Positions 10,279 through 22,300 of a stretch of DNA of 64,000 nucleotides are shown piece after piece. This DNA comes from Isoperla grammatica (lineage: Eukaryota; Arthropoda; Insecta; Plecoptera; Perlodidae): NCBI GenBank assembly GCA_945910005.1, contig OX246743.1, forward strand, positions 3,112,122 through 3,176,121, given 5' to 3'. Under the pieces are notes generated by a model, which searched no databases, was not told where the DNA came from, and was given only the letters and a program-made list of their open reading frames with translations. Made by a program: the position numbers and the translations under genes. How positions within the stretch are numbered: the stretch's first letter is position 1; each line of letters begins with the position of its first letter.

Positions 10279-12019
10279 TTTATTCTATCATGTGTATTGG
10301 TTCATGATTGCAGCGGACAGTTTAAGGAGGGACAACACTGGAATTTCTAACTTCTAAAGTTTCCATCAGAATTAGATGTGTTTTTGTGTGTGCTGAGATC
10401 AATGGCTGAGATCAATGGCTGAGATATTAATAGCAACCAAAAAAAATTTAAAAAAAATTAAAAATGGCATTGTTATTAATTTCGTATTGTTGATTCAACA
10501 ATGAATTACCTGGGACATTTTCACATGAGCACCAAACACCATAATTGATATATATATATTTTTGTGTGAAACAGTAATAACCATTTGAGGTACACACGGA
10601 TGGATTATTTTTTCAGGTTTTAAATACAGGAACAAATTATTTTTTACTTATAACAATTATTTAGATTCTTAGATTTCCATTGCACAGTAAAGTTTAGGAT
10701 TTTTTTATTTTTACTCTACCAAAGGTAATAATTATTCCATCCGATGGGACCTTTTATTAAAGAATATTCACAGAAAGTTTCACTTTGATTGCTCAAATAT
10801 TGTAGACACTAAAATGTCCCACCTTCTGAAAAATGTAAAAAAAAAGTTATCCCAGAAATGACTGTCAAAGTTTAGTAAGTTGTGAAATGATCATAGTAAT
10901 CGAGTTCAAAGTTCAAACAAACTTCAAAAACAGATATCAATAATGAAATGTAAGTATTGTGTGATAAATCTTAGGTTTAGAACACAACATAATATTTGAT
11001 AAAAAAAAAAAAAAAAAATGCATGAAAACGAGATTTAATTCAGAATTTCAGTGTTGTCCCTCCGAACGGTTACACTTTAAACCCCAATATTAAGTTAACC
11101 ATTCAAAACTACATTATTATAATACACTAATTGTAACTATTTTACTGTCATGATAATGATTTCTTATTATATTTAGAGGTATACTCATCATTAAACCGAA
11201 ATTTCAAGGCATTCACAAACAAGGTTATAAGTGCATTAAAGAGCACGGGCAATAATGCACATAAGCATAAGTTAATAAGCAACACATTTCTTTATATTCT
11301 TATTTTTGAACATGTTAAATAAATACTCCATCTAACTTCAGTGCTGCTCAACATAGGCATAGTTTACTTTTAATAAATTACATTCATCCATTGTATGGAT
11401 TGTTCGTATTTTGCATCGTGTAAAGAAGTAAACAACGCTACATTAGTTCTGTTTGAAACGCTAACATGGTGGAAGGTGCAAAGCTACCTTGGACGCCAAT
11501 TAGCTACGCGATACGCGATCGTGTACAGTTTCCCACTACCCCTTCTCTCCGTGTGTAAAGTTGACATTACCATTTCAAAAGGCAGTTCCTATGTCATGCA
11601 TACCATACCCATATATTCATATATTCATTTGCCTTACACTTTGCTTTTAGTAACAGACAGAAAAGATCTTGATTCAAATTAACTTATGTGTGTACAACAT
11701 TTTTCCGAGATTCTTCACACACTTGTTCCAAAACAAACTGGAACAACGTGCAGTGAAGGGGTCATTTAACATTGATTATGGGTAACCTTTGTTCACAATA
11801 ATTTACAACTTTCACCTGCAAGTCGGATGTTCAAGTGTGTTCGCGCCGTTTATTCGACGCTGGGATTTTGTATTTTCGTGGTGTTGGTTTACCTGTCTAT
11901 TATTTCATATGTTTCGATTTTCAGCCAATCACGTCATCTCCTACAGTTTTCCTGTTTTCAGCACGTAGCGTTATCTCTTATCTCGTCAGTATTGTTCGAG
12001 TTTCGACCTCGTCAAGTTC
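10279..12019. other. Mostly AT-rich non-coding DNA
   Basis: Contains a threefold tandem copy of a GCTGAGATCAATG-type unit at about 10393-10427 and A-homopolymers (for example 11000-11018). The frame at 11395-11682 (95 codons) shows no recognisable domain. Confidence 0.5.
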
Positions 12020-12215
12020 TGTTACTCTCTCGTGCGACCAGACTACTTCTAGGCTGCTGTCCTGGGTTCGATCGCCTTCCAGGCATTTTTCATCTTTCCT
12101 TACCTGTCTCTTCCAAACTCGAGTTTCTTTCTTCTATTTCTTTCTCTCTACGGCAACTTTCCGCCTGTCGCTATCATCTACGCTTTGTCATCTTTCGAAC
12201 ATCATTGGGGTAAGT
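12020..12215 (+). mobile_element. Candidate SINE-like sequence with B box (weak)
   Basis: A B-box-like GGTTCGATC lies at 12065-12073, preceded by a sequence that could be a decayed tRNA-like head and followed by a pyrimidine-rich body ending near TTTCGAACATCATTGGGG. Two overlapping plus frames (11827-12213 and 11835-12260) cross it and are rich in S, F and L because of the pyrimidine composition. There is no second copy in this window, so the call is weak. Confidence 0.25.
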
Positions 12216-14334
12216 TTACATCAAAAAATATACAGTCCACTAAAAATCACCTCGGAGTGAGCACCCCGGCTCAAACAAAGTGTAATTGGTCGATGCGACA
12301 GATAATAATGTTCTTTTATTTTAGCTGCACTAGCTACTACATTACATCATTTACAATTATTTACAACCTGGACAATAATTAGACATCCATTGGGCTTGCG
12401 GCATCATGAATAAATAATATTTACAACTCTCCGCCGTCAGAACTCAATTTTTGTTTTGAATACATATTACTATTCTGAAAACGAATGTTTGTCAACCTGT
12501 CAAAGTCCTATTACAAGTCCTGTAACAAACATGAACAATACTAAATATACTTGTTATAGACTGATTTGTGGCAGTCATGGACCTGCGCGCCATTTTAAAG
12601 AAGTTTGAAATCATTTTGTGATCCTTTTTGTTTGTAGCGATAATAATTTACAACTCAGATCTGCTCCACATTTTAAACTGTAAATGTAAAGAAGAAATAA
12701 AAAAGGTTAATAAACACTAAACTTTTATGCTATGCCAAATCTTAACCGGTATTAGCCTATATATAATGTACATGAATACTTGTTATTTCGTGTTTTTTTG
12801 TTGAGTTTTTATCCCATCTACACAATCGCTCCTTGTAGTACACACGGGTTTAACATCATGTACTGATGTTTTTAAACTGTGAACACCACAAAGCTGGCTT
12901 AAGCCTAAGCCTTTGTGGTCGTGTTTTAGTAAATGAACACGGTTTCAGTTGTCTTTTGTTGTAGCTGTGGCTGAACACTTTGTTTTATTTTCCCGTGTTC
13001 AGATTCCTTCAATGCAGACGGGTTTAGGTTCGGTGCACCGTACACGCTAAAGTACAGTCTACAGCAGGTCCGTGGCTTCGTTGAGAACAAGAAAAGCAGT
13101 CGATCTTTCGTCAATCTTGGCATTGCTCAAATAATGTACACCTCCACTACCTGACTAGCACAAACATGAGACGAAATCGCCGAATTCATTACCGTAAGCC
13201 ACAACAGAAGTTCAACCATGCAGGCGTCCACACAACAAACCAGCGATTATATTTGAATACTTTTTGACAGTTTGAACCCAAAATTTTCAAGGAAACTGCG
13301 GTCGCACTCGGGTTGTACAAACAGTTTATTATAAGTGCAGTGAAAAAATGCCCTGCGGCGTTCTCAGCTTTGCTACGGTAAAAGTTTACATGTCATAACA
13401 AGCAATAAATAAGAGCTGTAAAATTCTCAGAAGAGAGGGTCGCTCCACGCGGTCTATTTTAACGGTATTCGCGGCGGAACCTGCTTGTTATTACCCACTG
13501 TATGGACTGCACCAACCGTGATTGGAATGCAACCTCACCACGTCTATCACTATATGGAGGCATAAGAACGAGATGCAACTATAGATTTAGGTTGGTAGTG
13601 GTCACATGAGTCACTTCACTGTTGCATAGTCTATGACGTCACCATCTTACAAGTAAACGCGACGAGACTGTAGGGAAGGTTAAACCCATAAGCACACAAG
13701 TTATTTTAGGTTGCTGAAATAATTCACTGATCATTACAAACAAAGGGTCAATGGATATTATTCGAGTGGTCGTAAACCAATAACTTCATCAAAACTTTGG
13801 CCAGTCAAGAAACATCTGTCTGAAAACTTACATTCCTTTCTTCGAATTAAATACACCATTTGAGTATAAAATGCTGGTTTATTTTGGAATTGTATTCTGA
13901 ATATTTTTTAGTAATCCAATAAAGTTATATAGATATGTTTTTAGAAATATTTTACAATATTAAATAAAGAGGAATTTGCTTCATTATCAAAATTGTACAC
14001 AGCATTTATGGCTTATGCAATACAAATCCACCTTAATTATGGTTAGATACCGTATATTACGTATATTTCCTGGACACATTATAATATGTGGATGGGAATT
14101 TATAAATGAGTTACACTTATTTCGTTGTCCAGGGCACTTAGGTTTTTGGTTATACCCCTTTGTCTAATACAAGATTTTATTAATGAGCTTTTTCTTACAC
14201 AATTTTAAACAATACCAGTATTACCATCAAACGATACATTATTGTTTGACGAATTTTGTATGATCACCTAAACACATCTCGCATTAATGATACCGGAAAC
14301 ATGTGGTATTAGACGCACGTGTAAAGTTAAGTAT
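12216..14334. other. No recognised gene or element
   Basis: AT-rich. It contains a small imperfect hairpin (CCACAAAGC ... GCCTTTGTGG, about 12889-12919) and a perfect CRE palindrome at 13634-13641 directly followed by CCATCTT. No gene is recognised. Confidence 0.5.
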
Positions 14335-14633
14335 AGGTCTCTCACAGCAAGAAGTAAGATAGTATCCGGACCGCCCACATTTAGTTTCCAACTTAACAAG
14401 CGCGAATCACTGACGTTTTTCCCTGTTACCTAGTACAATTTGGTTGCGGTAAGTTTTTTGACGGTAACGCACAAGTAAACGTACAAGCAGGTTTCCGTCA
14501 AAAAACTTAACGCAACCAAATTGTACTAGATAATCGGGGAAAACGTTTGTGATTCGCAATTGTTAAGTTGGAAACTAATTGTGGGCGGTCCTGACTTCCC
14601 TGACACTATCATACTTCTTGGTGTGAGAGACCT
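14335..14633. mobile_element. Palindromic MITE, about 300 bp
   Basis: The ends AGGTCTCTCACA (14335) and TGTGAGAGACCT (14633) are inverted repeats, and the arms pair through GACCGCCCACA, TTAGTTTCCAACTTAACA, CTAGTACAATTTGGTTGCG and AAGTTTTTTGACGG, leaving a short central loop near 14465-14495. No coding capacity. A target duplication is not clear. Confidence 0.8.
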
Positions 14634-15131
14634 TTAACAACACATGAACTGAGAACATGTTGTCATCATACCACAGAATCAACAAAGTACAACATGAGAC
14701 AATTTCTGCTTTCACGACACTGTAAATAAGTAGACCTCTGTGAATATATTGTTCTAAAAAATGAAAACGCCGATACGCAAAAGTTTGAAAGTGAGATAAA
14801 TCGCGCAGTGTATTCTCAGAAGAGCGTCCGTCTGTTGCAGATGTGTTGCGTTTAACGTGTCCTTGATGATCTAGTAAGAGCAGAGACGCTATTCCCAGGC
14901 GACCCCGTGTACGCCTACGTCTGAAATATGAACGATGCGGCAAAACACAGCCTTCAACTTTCCACGTATACAAGGGGAGGGAATATGTTAATGTCCTCGT
15001 TAGAAGCAACGGAAACTTGATTCATCTATTATACGGTAAACATGTGTTGTAGTCGTAGTCGGGGGAAGCCATGAGGTGTCTTTCTATGAGGGCGCAGAGA
15101 TGTGATTCTGTAGGAGAGCGAGGGGGGTGGG

Positions 15132-15167
<36 letters not shown>

Positions 15168-15392
15168 CCTCTACGAACAGAGAAACTATTCTTCCTCTGA
15201 CGCGAAATCAAACTGGGTTTTAATAGATATACAATAACGAACGACAGCTGTGCTACAAGTATATCCTATGCGAGAAAGAAGGGAACGTTATTAATTAACT
15301 GGAAAGTTTCGAAAGCGAGATAAATCGTGGGTAAGTCTTAAAGTAATGTAGTATGCTGTTTCTGACATGAAAACAGCTGAAAAGAAAGTTTA
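14634..15392. other. Non-coding stretch with a (GA)n microsatellite
   Basis: A (GA)n tract of about 28 bases lies at 15138-15165. The 144-codon minus frame at 14575-15009 has no recognised domain and starts inside a MITE. A short motif (AAGTTTGAAAGTGAGATAAA at about 14782) recurs in altered form near 15304. Confidence 0.5.
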
Positions 15393-15542
15393 AGGTTGGA
15401 ATTCATAGTCGGCCCCTACACCTAGGGGCGCCCATTGTTGCTAAGGTAACAATTGTTTCCATGTTATTTCCCATAAACAAAACAAATCCATAGCAACAAT
15501 GGGTGCCCCTAGGTGTAGGGGCCGACTATGAATTCCAACCTA
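15393..15542. mobile_element. Near-perfect hairpin MITE, 150 bp
   Basis: Arms of about 57 bp (GGTTGGAATTCATAGTCGGC at the left end, continuing CCCTACACCTAGGGGC) are almost perfectly inverted at the right end. A loop of about 35 bases separates them. No target duplication was defined. Confidence 0.8.
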
Positions 15543-16358
15543 AATCTAAAAAAAAATCAAAGGATTGTTGTGGAAATGTAAATGAATAAAAAATACAGTG
15601 TAAAAGCACTATTGAAAACATCATGAATAAGAGCAACTGCAAATAACACAATTTGGTTGAAAAAATGAAGTGAATGTTTGTTTCAAAGATTTTAATTAAA
15701 GTAGAACTAGCGCTCATGCCCTCTGAAACGGGGGCCTGTTGTATTTGTGCTTATCTTTATATTTCAAACTGGTGGCTGAATTTAAGCCTGCGTACATTGA
15801 TGCCATTCGCACGACACGTTTTGCAAAAGTCGCCTTGAAGTTTTGATGAAGTTTTGTTCTTTACAAACAACAACGTATTGTTACGAGTACGCGACTGCCA
15901 ACGTTCACCATTCTGTCTGTTTCCCTCTATATGTCTGAACTTAAAAGATTAAAATCTCTTTTTGCCTCTACATCATTTAAAGCTCAACCACATAACATGA
16001 ATCCCTCTCCACTCCCATCACTGTCTCCGTCTAACACTAATCTATTATAGTGAGTAACGATAAGAGTTCTCCAGCACATAAAGTGAAGCCTTCTCAACTC
16101 CCATCACTGAAAGTGTATTCAATGTATTTAGTCTACAACTTATCTGTTTAAGAACATATAATTTTCTTTACAAGCTACTGTATTTGACAAGGTAAACTAC
16201 GCCATTTTTGTGAAAATCAGTATAAGAAAAAGTAATAGAGTACATACACAAATATATCCTCGGAAAACACGTATACAAAATTTCATCTCATTATGATGAT
16301 TCTTTTGGGTGTAATAAGAATGCGTATGCACGTCTGCATTTTGAACGACTCCTGAGGC
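15543..16358. other. No recognised feature
   Basis: AT-rich; a short degenerate direct repeat (CTCCACTCCCATCACTG near 16006 and CTCAACTCCCATCACTG near 16093). Nothing coding. Confidence 0.5.
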
Positions 16359-16772
16359 CAGGGATTAATTTGAGCAGGGGGAGCAGGGATTAATTTGAGC
16401 CAGAACGCACTGGAACGCGGTTCCGATTCCTTTTCCGAAACCAGAACGCGCGTTCCGGTATAATTTCGTATCGTAGGTTACTCCTTAAAAACTCGTGAAT
16501 TAATTCGTATCTCTGAAAATTTCACAAATATATTTTTTTAATTGTTGGTATGAATGCAAGTTATTCAAGTTTATGAATTACCCCTAGGTAGCCAGACCCA
16601 AACACATAGGCAATAACCTTCTGACTGACCACTGACACTAAACAGATAACTAATTAATAATTACATATTATGTGTGTTCACAATGTATAAATGTGGGCGA
16701 GGTTGGTACCAAATTATATTTGACAAACAAAATATGCGTTCCGGTTCCTTTTAAATTAAAAATTAAGCCCTG
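16359..16772. mobile_element. Candidate hAT-type non-autonomous element
   Basis: The left end reads CAGGGATTAATTTGAGC and the right end, reverse-complemented, reads CAGGGCTTAATTTTTAATTT. Both sides carry GGAACCGGAACGC-like subterminal motifs. CAGGG starts are typical of hAT elements. The left terminus is duplicated (16359 and 16384), probably by a local tandem event. An 8-bp target duplication is only approximate. No transposase. Confidence 0.5.
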
Positions 16773-17405
16773 CTCTTAAGTGGGTACTTTTAGTGAAATT
16801 TTGGACTTACAAGACCGAACAATTTGAGAAAGAAACTCAACAAACTCATAGGATATGAATGTGAGTGATTGTTTAGTTTATTCCTTCAGTAAAATCTCTT
16901 CTCAAAGTGCAGTAACTATAAAGGGGGCTTTCTCCATGAATTGCTGACAGCCCCTCTCTACGCTTATAGCCGAAGTACTCCTCAATGCTGTTATACTGTT
17001 ATACTACACGCCTGCTTGGAGCCGGCAGTGCGATGTAACGTGTGTTTTAAGGGTACCCAAGAGCAACGTTTTAGATGGGCATTAACAATACAACAGGAAA
17101 GGTAGTTTCACTTTATCTTTATCGCTCTTACATTTAAATCATTACCGCCTTGAATATTTACAACATGACGAGACAGGTGAGCCTGACATTGTGCAAACAA
17201 CTGTGTAATGCAATACTTTTGATAAAACATCATGTTTCATTGCAAAGATAGTAATACTCTCTCGCAGATTGGAATGCAGTGAGGGAGCTTGCACCATCAA
17301 AAGCAGCTTATATTAGGGCATGGGCCCCTCTTGCAGGGGACACGTTCAAGAGTGGCAAAGAGTACGTTCCGAAACTAGCTGAATGTGCCATTTCCGTGCT
17401 GAGGC
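16773..17405. other. No recognised feature
   Basis: Nothing recognised; the frame from 17279 lacks known motifs. Confidence 0.45.
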
Positions 17406-17820
17406 CGTTCCGTAACCTCCTGAATATCATAGGCTGGGCGTTCCGTAACTTCCTGCGCCAGCATATTCAGCATCATGAAAACGCCAGCCGGTTCGAGCGA
17501 GGGCATCTGCCAGCATTCACAAATCATGGCGGCGTTTTCAAAATGCAATAATTTAAAAGCTCGTCAAATTGTCAGGAATTATATAATTTGACCGTTATTT
17601 CTACCACGCGTTGCAGGATTTTATTATCTTTCATGTCGTATTAGTTTTTATTGGGAAACGATTAGAATATTGTTTTTTTAATTTCATTACAAATTTTTAG
17701 CGCGCATTTCCTCCATCTTTTCGCTTGTAGGCGTTCCGAAACACGACAAAATGTGACAGCTGGACGGCTGGACGTGCTAGCTGATGCTGGAACCCCATCA
17801 TTTTCAGGAGGTTTTGGAAT
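17406..17820. mobile_element. Possible TIR element (weak)
   Basis: CGTTCCGTAACCTCCTGAA near 17406 is partly matched by the reverse complement of the segment ending at 17820 (ATTCCAAAACCTCCTGAAAA). GCGTTCCG motifs recur inside. The inverted repeats are short and diverged, and no target duplication is seen. Confidence 0.3.
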
Positions 17821-19019
17821 GTACCCAAAGAAAACTAACCGTGTGTACGAGTGTAGTAAATAACTCAGATTTTATGAGGCGCGTGGTTTAAAACACGCGG
17901 TGGCTTCATCTTTATGTAAAACCAGGATGTAACAAAGGTGGGCTTGTTTGACAGGGTGGTGGGGGGTGGAGGGGGGGGAGGGGTGTCGTCATACCGCGGA
18001 AATATTATACAAATGGGACATTATTTACGATGTAAATCTGATATTATACGTTGATTTTATGTAGATTGCGCAGTTCTGAATGGAGCTCAAGGGTGGTTTT
18101 CTATTTGCATACGACGAAAACGAAGCTTTTACTTTTCTGCTCTGCCGCTATTGTACAAATGTTAGTTAGTTAGTTCAGCTACAGCGTTTAAATGATTTCA
18201 CGGAATGAGATGCACCAAAGTATTAGTTTCAAATTCACAGAGTTTTTTCGTTATAGTTTACGGCTTACATTACTTGCGTCAACTCATCTGTAGTTTATGC
18301 TAAAATATTGTAAACATAAATGTTAAAGATAAACTTTCAATAATATCTACGTTCGCTGCAGGTTACAAAGGATAACATTAATTTTCAAAGAGGATCTTGC
18401 GAGATAGAAAGGGATGTTGTGAGAGCTAAATATAAAATAGAAATAAGAGAACATTTATAATATGAGTGTTGTACAAACCTTTATATACACTATGCGGCCT
18501 ATTGAAGTGAAGAATGTGCTAGTCAATGTCATCAAAATGTTTCATACACTCTTGACAGAGTTTTATAATCAAACGAACTTTTAGTTGGGGGGGGGGGACT
18601 AGATCGTTCCCACAAAGGGGGCTGACTCCAGCATATTCCTCCGCTATATTTCCACTTCACACCCCCCCCTCCTTTATTTTCCTCTCCACATGACCCTCGC
18701 TGAGTTAGGCCTGGCAACGGTATTCACTTTGTAGTTTGTGTATTGATGGATTCCATGTATTTTAGTTGCCTTTGTTATGTGTTGATAAAGGTTACTTCAA
18801 ACAGGTCAACTTCATACATTTACTACGATACAAAACAAATCACATTATTGTAATATGCCTTGTCTCCATCATATAACATAAAATTAACTTTCTGGGCGGC
18901 ACCAACAATAATAACAAACGGGGTTTATTCACATAATACGCCCATACTGGGGCGCACCACAGCCTGTATGTTTACTCGAGATGTGCATTCCATTGCTGCA
19001 GGTCTCAGATAGTGTAAAC
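17821..19019. other. No recognised feature; G- and C-runs
   Basis: G-rich low-complexity DNA near 17957-17983 and 18588-18598. No gene recognised. Confidence 0.5.
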
Positions 19020-19194
19020 ATCTTTACTTGATCTGTATTTGATCTGTAATGATCTGTACTTGATCTGTACTTGATCTGTACTGATCTGTACATGATCTGT
19101 ACTGATCTGTACTTGATCTGTACTGATCTGTACTTGATCTGTACTGATCTGTACTTGATCAGTACTGATCTGTACTTGATCTGTACTTGAAAGT
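19020..19194. repeat. TGATCTGTACT minisatellite
   Basis: Tandem alternation of TTGATCTGTAC and TGATCTGTAC units (10-11 bp, often paired as 21 bp). The minus frames covering it translate to a repeating I-K-Y-R-S-V-Q pattern that reflects only the repeat. It lies about 170 bp before the 56-bp satellite but shares no sequence with it. Confidence 0.85.
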
Positions 19195-19360
19195 ATACAG
19201 ACATTCAACTGGTTCCCAACATTAGTTTGCTGAGGAACTCTCTCGTCGCATCAACTTTTTTGTGGTTTACAATAGGACACGTAATGTTCGTACAACTCAT
19301 CGGTTGATATAGATGTTAACCTTGCGTGGTTAGTATATTCGTCTTCTACTCTAAACGCAG

Positions 19361-22300
19361 ATGTTGCCCTCCAATATGGCTGTCGTGACGTCACGTGAAT
19401 ACTCCCCACATTCCTCTGTGTCGCCTCCAATATGGCTGTCGTGACGTCACGTGAATACTCCCCACATTCCTCTGTGTCGCCTCCAATATGGCTGTCGTGA
19501 CGTCACGTGAATGCTCCCCACATTCCTCTATGTCGCCTCCAATATGGCTGTCGTGACGTCACGTGAATACTCCCCACATTCCTCTATGTCGCCTCCAATA
19601 TGGCTGTCGTGACGTCACGTGANNNNNNNNNNNNNNNNNNNNNNNNNNNNNNNNNNNNNNNNNNNNNNNNNNNNNNNNNNNNNNNNNNNNNNNNNNNNNN
19701 NNNNNNNNNNNNNNNNNNNNNNNNNNNNNNNNNNNNNNNNNNNNNNNNNNNNNNNNNNNNNNNNNNNNNNNNNNNNNNNNNNNNNNNNNNNNNNNNNNNN
19801 NNNNNNNNNNNNNNNNNNNNNNCCCCACATTCCTCTGTGTCGCCTCCAATATGGCTGTCATGACGTCACGTGAATACTCCCCACATTCCTCTGTGTCGCC
19901 TCCAATATGGCCGTCGTGACGTCACGTGAATACTCCCCACATTCCTCTGTGTCGCCTCCAATATGGCTGTCATGACGTCACGTGAATACTCCCCACATTC
20001 CTCTGTGTCGCCTCCAATATGGCTGTCGTGACGTCACGTGAATACTCCCCACATTCCTCTATGTCGCCTCCAATATGGCTGTCGTGACGTCACGTGAATA
20101 CTCCCCACATTCCTCTATGTCGCCTCCAATATGGCTGTCGTGACGTCACGTGAATACTCCCCACATTCCTCTGTGTCGCCTCCAATATGGCTGTCGTGAC
20201 GTCACGTGAATACTCCCCACATTCCTCTGTGTCGCCTCCAATATGGATGTCGTGACGTCACGTGAATACTCCCCACATTCCTCTATGTCGCCTCCAATAT
20301 GGCTGTCGTGACGTCACGTGAATACTCCCCACATTCCTCTATGTCGCCTCCAATATGGCTGTCGTGACGTCACGTGAATACTCCCCACATTCCTCTGTGT
20401 CGCCTCCAATATGGCTGTCGTGACGTCACGTGAATACTCCCCACATTCCTCTGTGTCGCCTCCAATATGGCTGTCGTGACGTCACGTGAATACTCCCCAC
20501 ATTCCTCTATGTCGCCTCCAATATGGCTGTCGTGACGTCACGTGAATACTCCCCACATTCCTCTGTGTCGCCTCCAATATGGCTGTCGTGACGTCACGTG
20601 AATACTCCCCACATTCCTCTATGTCGCCTCCAATATGGCTGTCGTGACGTCACGTGAATACTCTCCACATTCCTCTGTGTCGCCTCCAATATGGCTGTCG
20701 TGACGTCACGTGAATACTCCCCACATTCCTCTGTGTCGCCTCCAATATGGCTGTCGTGACGTCACGTGAATACTCCCCAAATTCCTCTATGTCGCCTCCA
20801 ATATGGCTGTCGTGACGTAACGTGAATACTCCCCACATTCCTCTATGTCGCCTCCAATATGGCTGTCGTGACGTCACGTGAATACTCCCCACATTCCTCT
20901 GTGTCGCCTCCAATATGGCTGTCGTGACGTCACGTGAATACTCCCCACATTCCTCTATGTCGCCTCCAATATGGCTGTCGTGACGTCACGTGAATACTCC
21001 CCACATTCCTCTGTGTCGCCTCCAATATGGCTGTCGTGACGTCACGTGAATACTCCCCACATTCCTCTGTGTCGCCTCCAATATGGCTGTCGTGACGTCA
21101 CGTGAATACTCCCCACATTCCTCTGTGTCGCCTCCAATATGGCTGTCGTGACGTCACGTGAATACTCCCCACATTCCTCTGTGTCGCCTCCAATATGGCT
21201 GTCGTGACGTCACGTGAATGCTCCCCACATTCCTCTATGTCGCCTCCAATATGGCTGTCGTGACGTCACGTGAATGCTCCCCACATTCCTCTATGTCGCC
21301 TCCAATATGGCCGTCGTGACGTCACGTGAATACTCCCCACATTCCTCTGTGTCGCCTCCAATATGGCTGTCGTGACGTCACGTGAATACTCCCCACATTC
21401 CTCTGTGTCGCCTCCAATATGGCTGTCGTGACGTCACGTGAATACTCCCCACATTCCTCTATGTCGCCTCCAATATGGCTGTCGTGACGTCACGTGAATA
21501 CTCCCCACATTCCTCTGTGTCGCCTCCAATATGGCTGTCGTGACGTCACGTGAATACTCCCCACATTCCTCTGTGTCGCCTCCAATATGGCTGTCGTGAC
21601 GTCACGTGAATACTCCCCACATTCCTCTGTGTCGCCTCCAATATGGCTGTCGTGACGTCACGTGAATGCTCCCCACATTCCTCTATGTCGCCTCCAATAT
21701 GGCTGTCGTGACGTCACGTGAATGCTCCCCACATTCCTCTATGTCGCCTCCAATATGGCCGTCGTGACGTCACGTGAATACTCCCCACATTCCTCTGTGT
21801 CGCCTCCAATATGGCTGTCGTGACGTCACGTGAATACTCCCCACATTCCTCTGTGTCGCCTCCAATATGGCTGTCGTGACGTCACGTGAATACTCCCCAC
21901 ATTCCTCTATGTCGCCTCCAATATGGCTGTCGTGACGTCACGTGAATACTCCCCACATTCCTCTATGTCGCCTCCAATATGGCTGTCGTGACGTCACGTG
22001 AATACTCCCCACATTCCTCTGTGTCGCCTCCAATATGGCCGTCGTGACGTCACGTGAATACTCCACACATTCCTCTATGTCGCCTCCAATATGGCTGTCG
22101 TGACGTCACGTGAATACTCCCCACATTCCTCTGTGTCGCCTCCAATATGGCTGTCGTGACGTCACGTGAATACTCCCCACATTCCTCTATGTCGCCTCCA
22201 ATATGGCTGTCGTGACGTCACGTGAATACTCCCCACATTCCTCTGTGTCGCCTCCAATATGGCTGTCGTGACGTCACGTGAATACTCCCCACATTCCTCT

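Noticed and set aside
11827..12260. Two overlapping plus frames of 128 and 141 codons with hydrophobic segments
   Set aside because: The pyrimidine-rich DNA forces F, L and S codons in both frames; apparent membrane segments follow from composition.
14575..15009. 144-codon minus frame
   Set aside because: It ends inside a MITE arm, shows no family motifs and has a patchy composition.
19559..20913. Frames of 71-100 codons within the satellite
   Set aside because: They arise from N runs translated as X or from single substitutions removing a stop; the 56-bp period rotates the frame.
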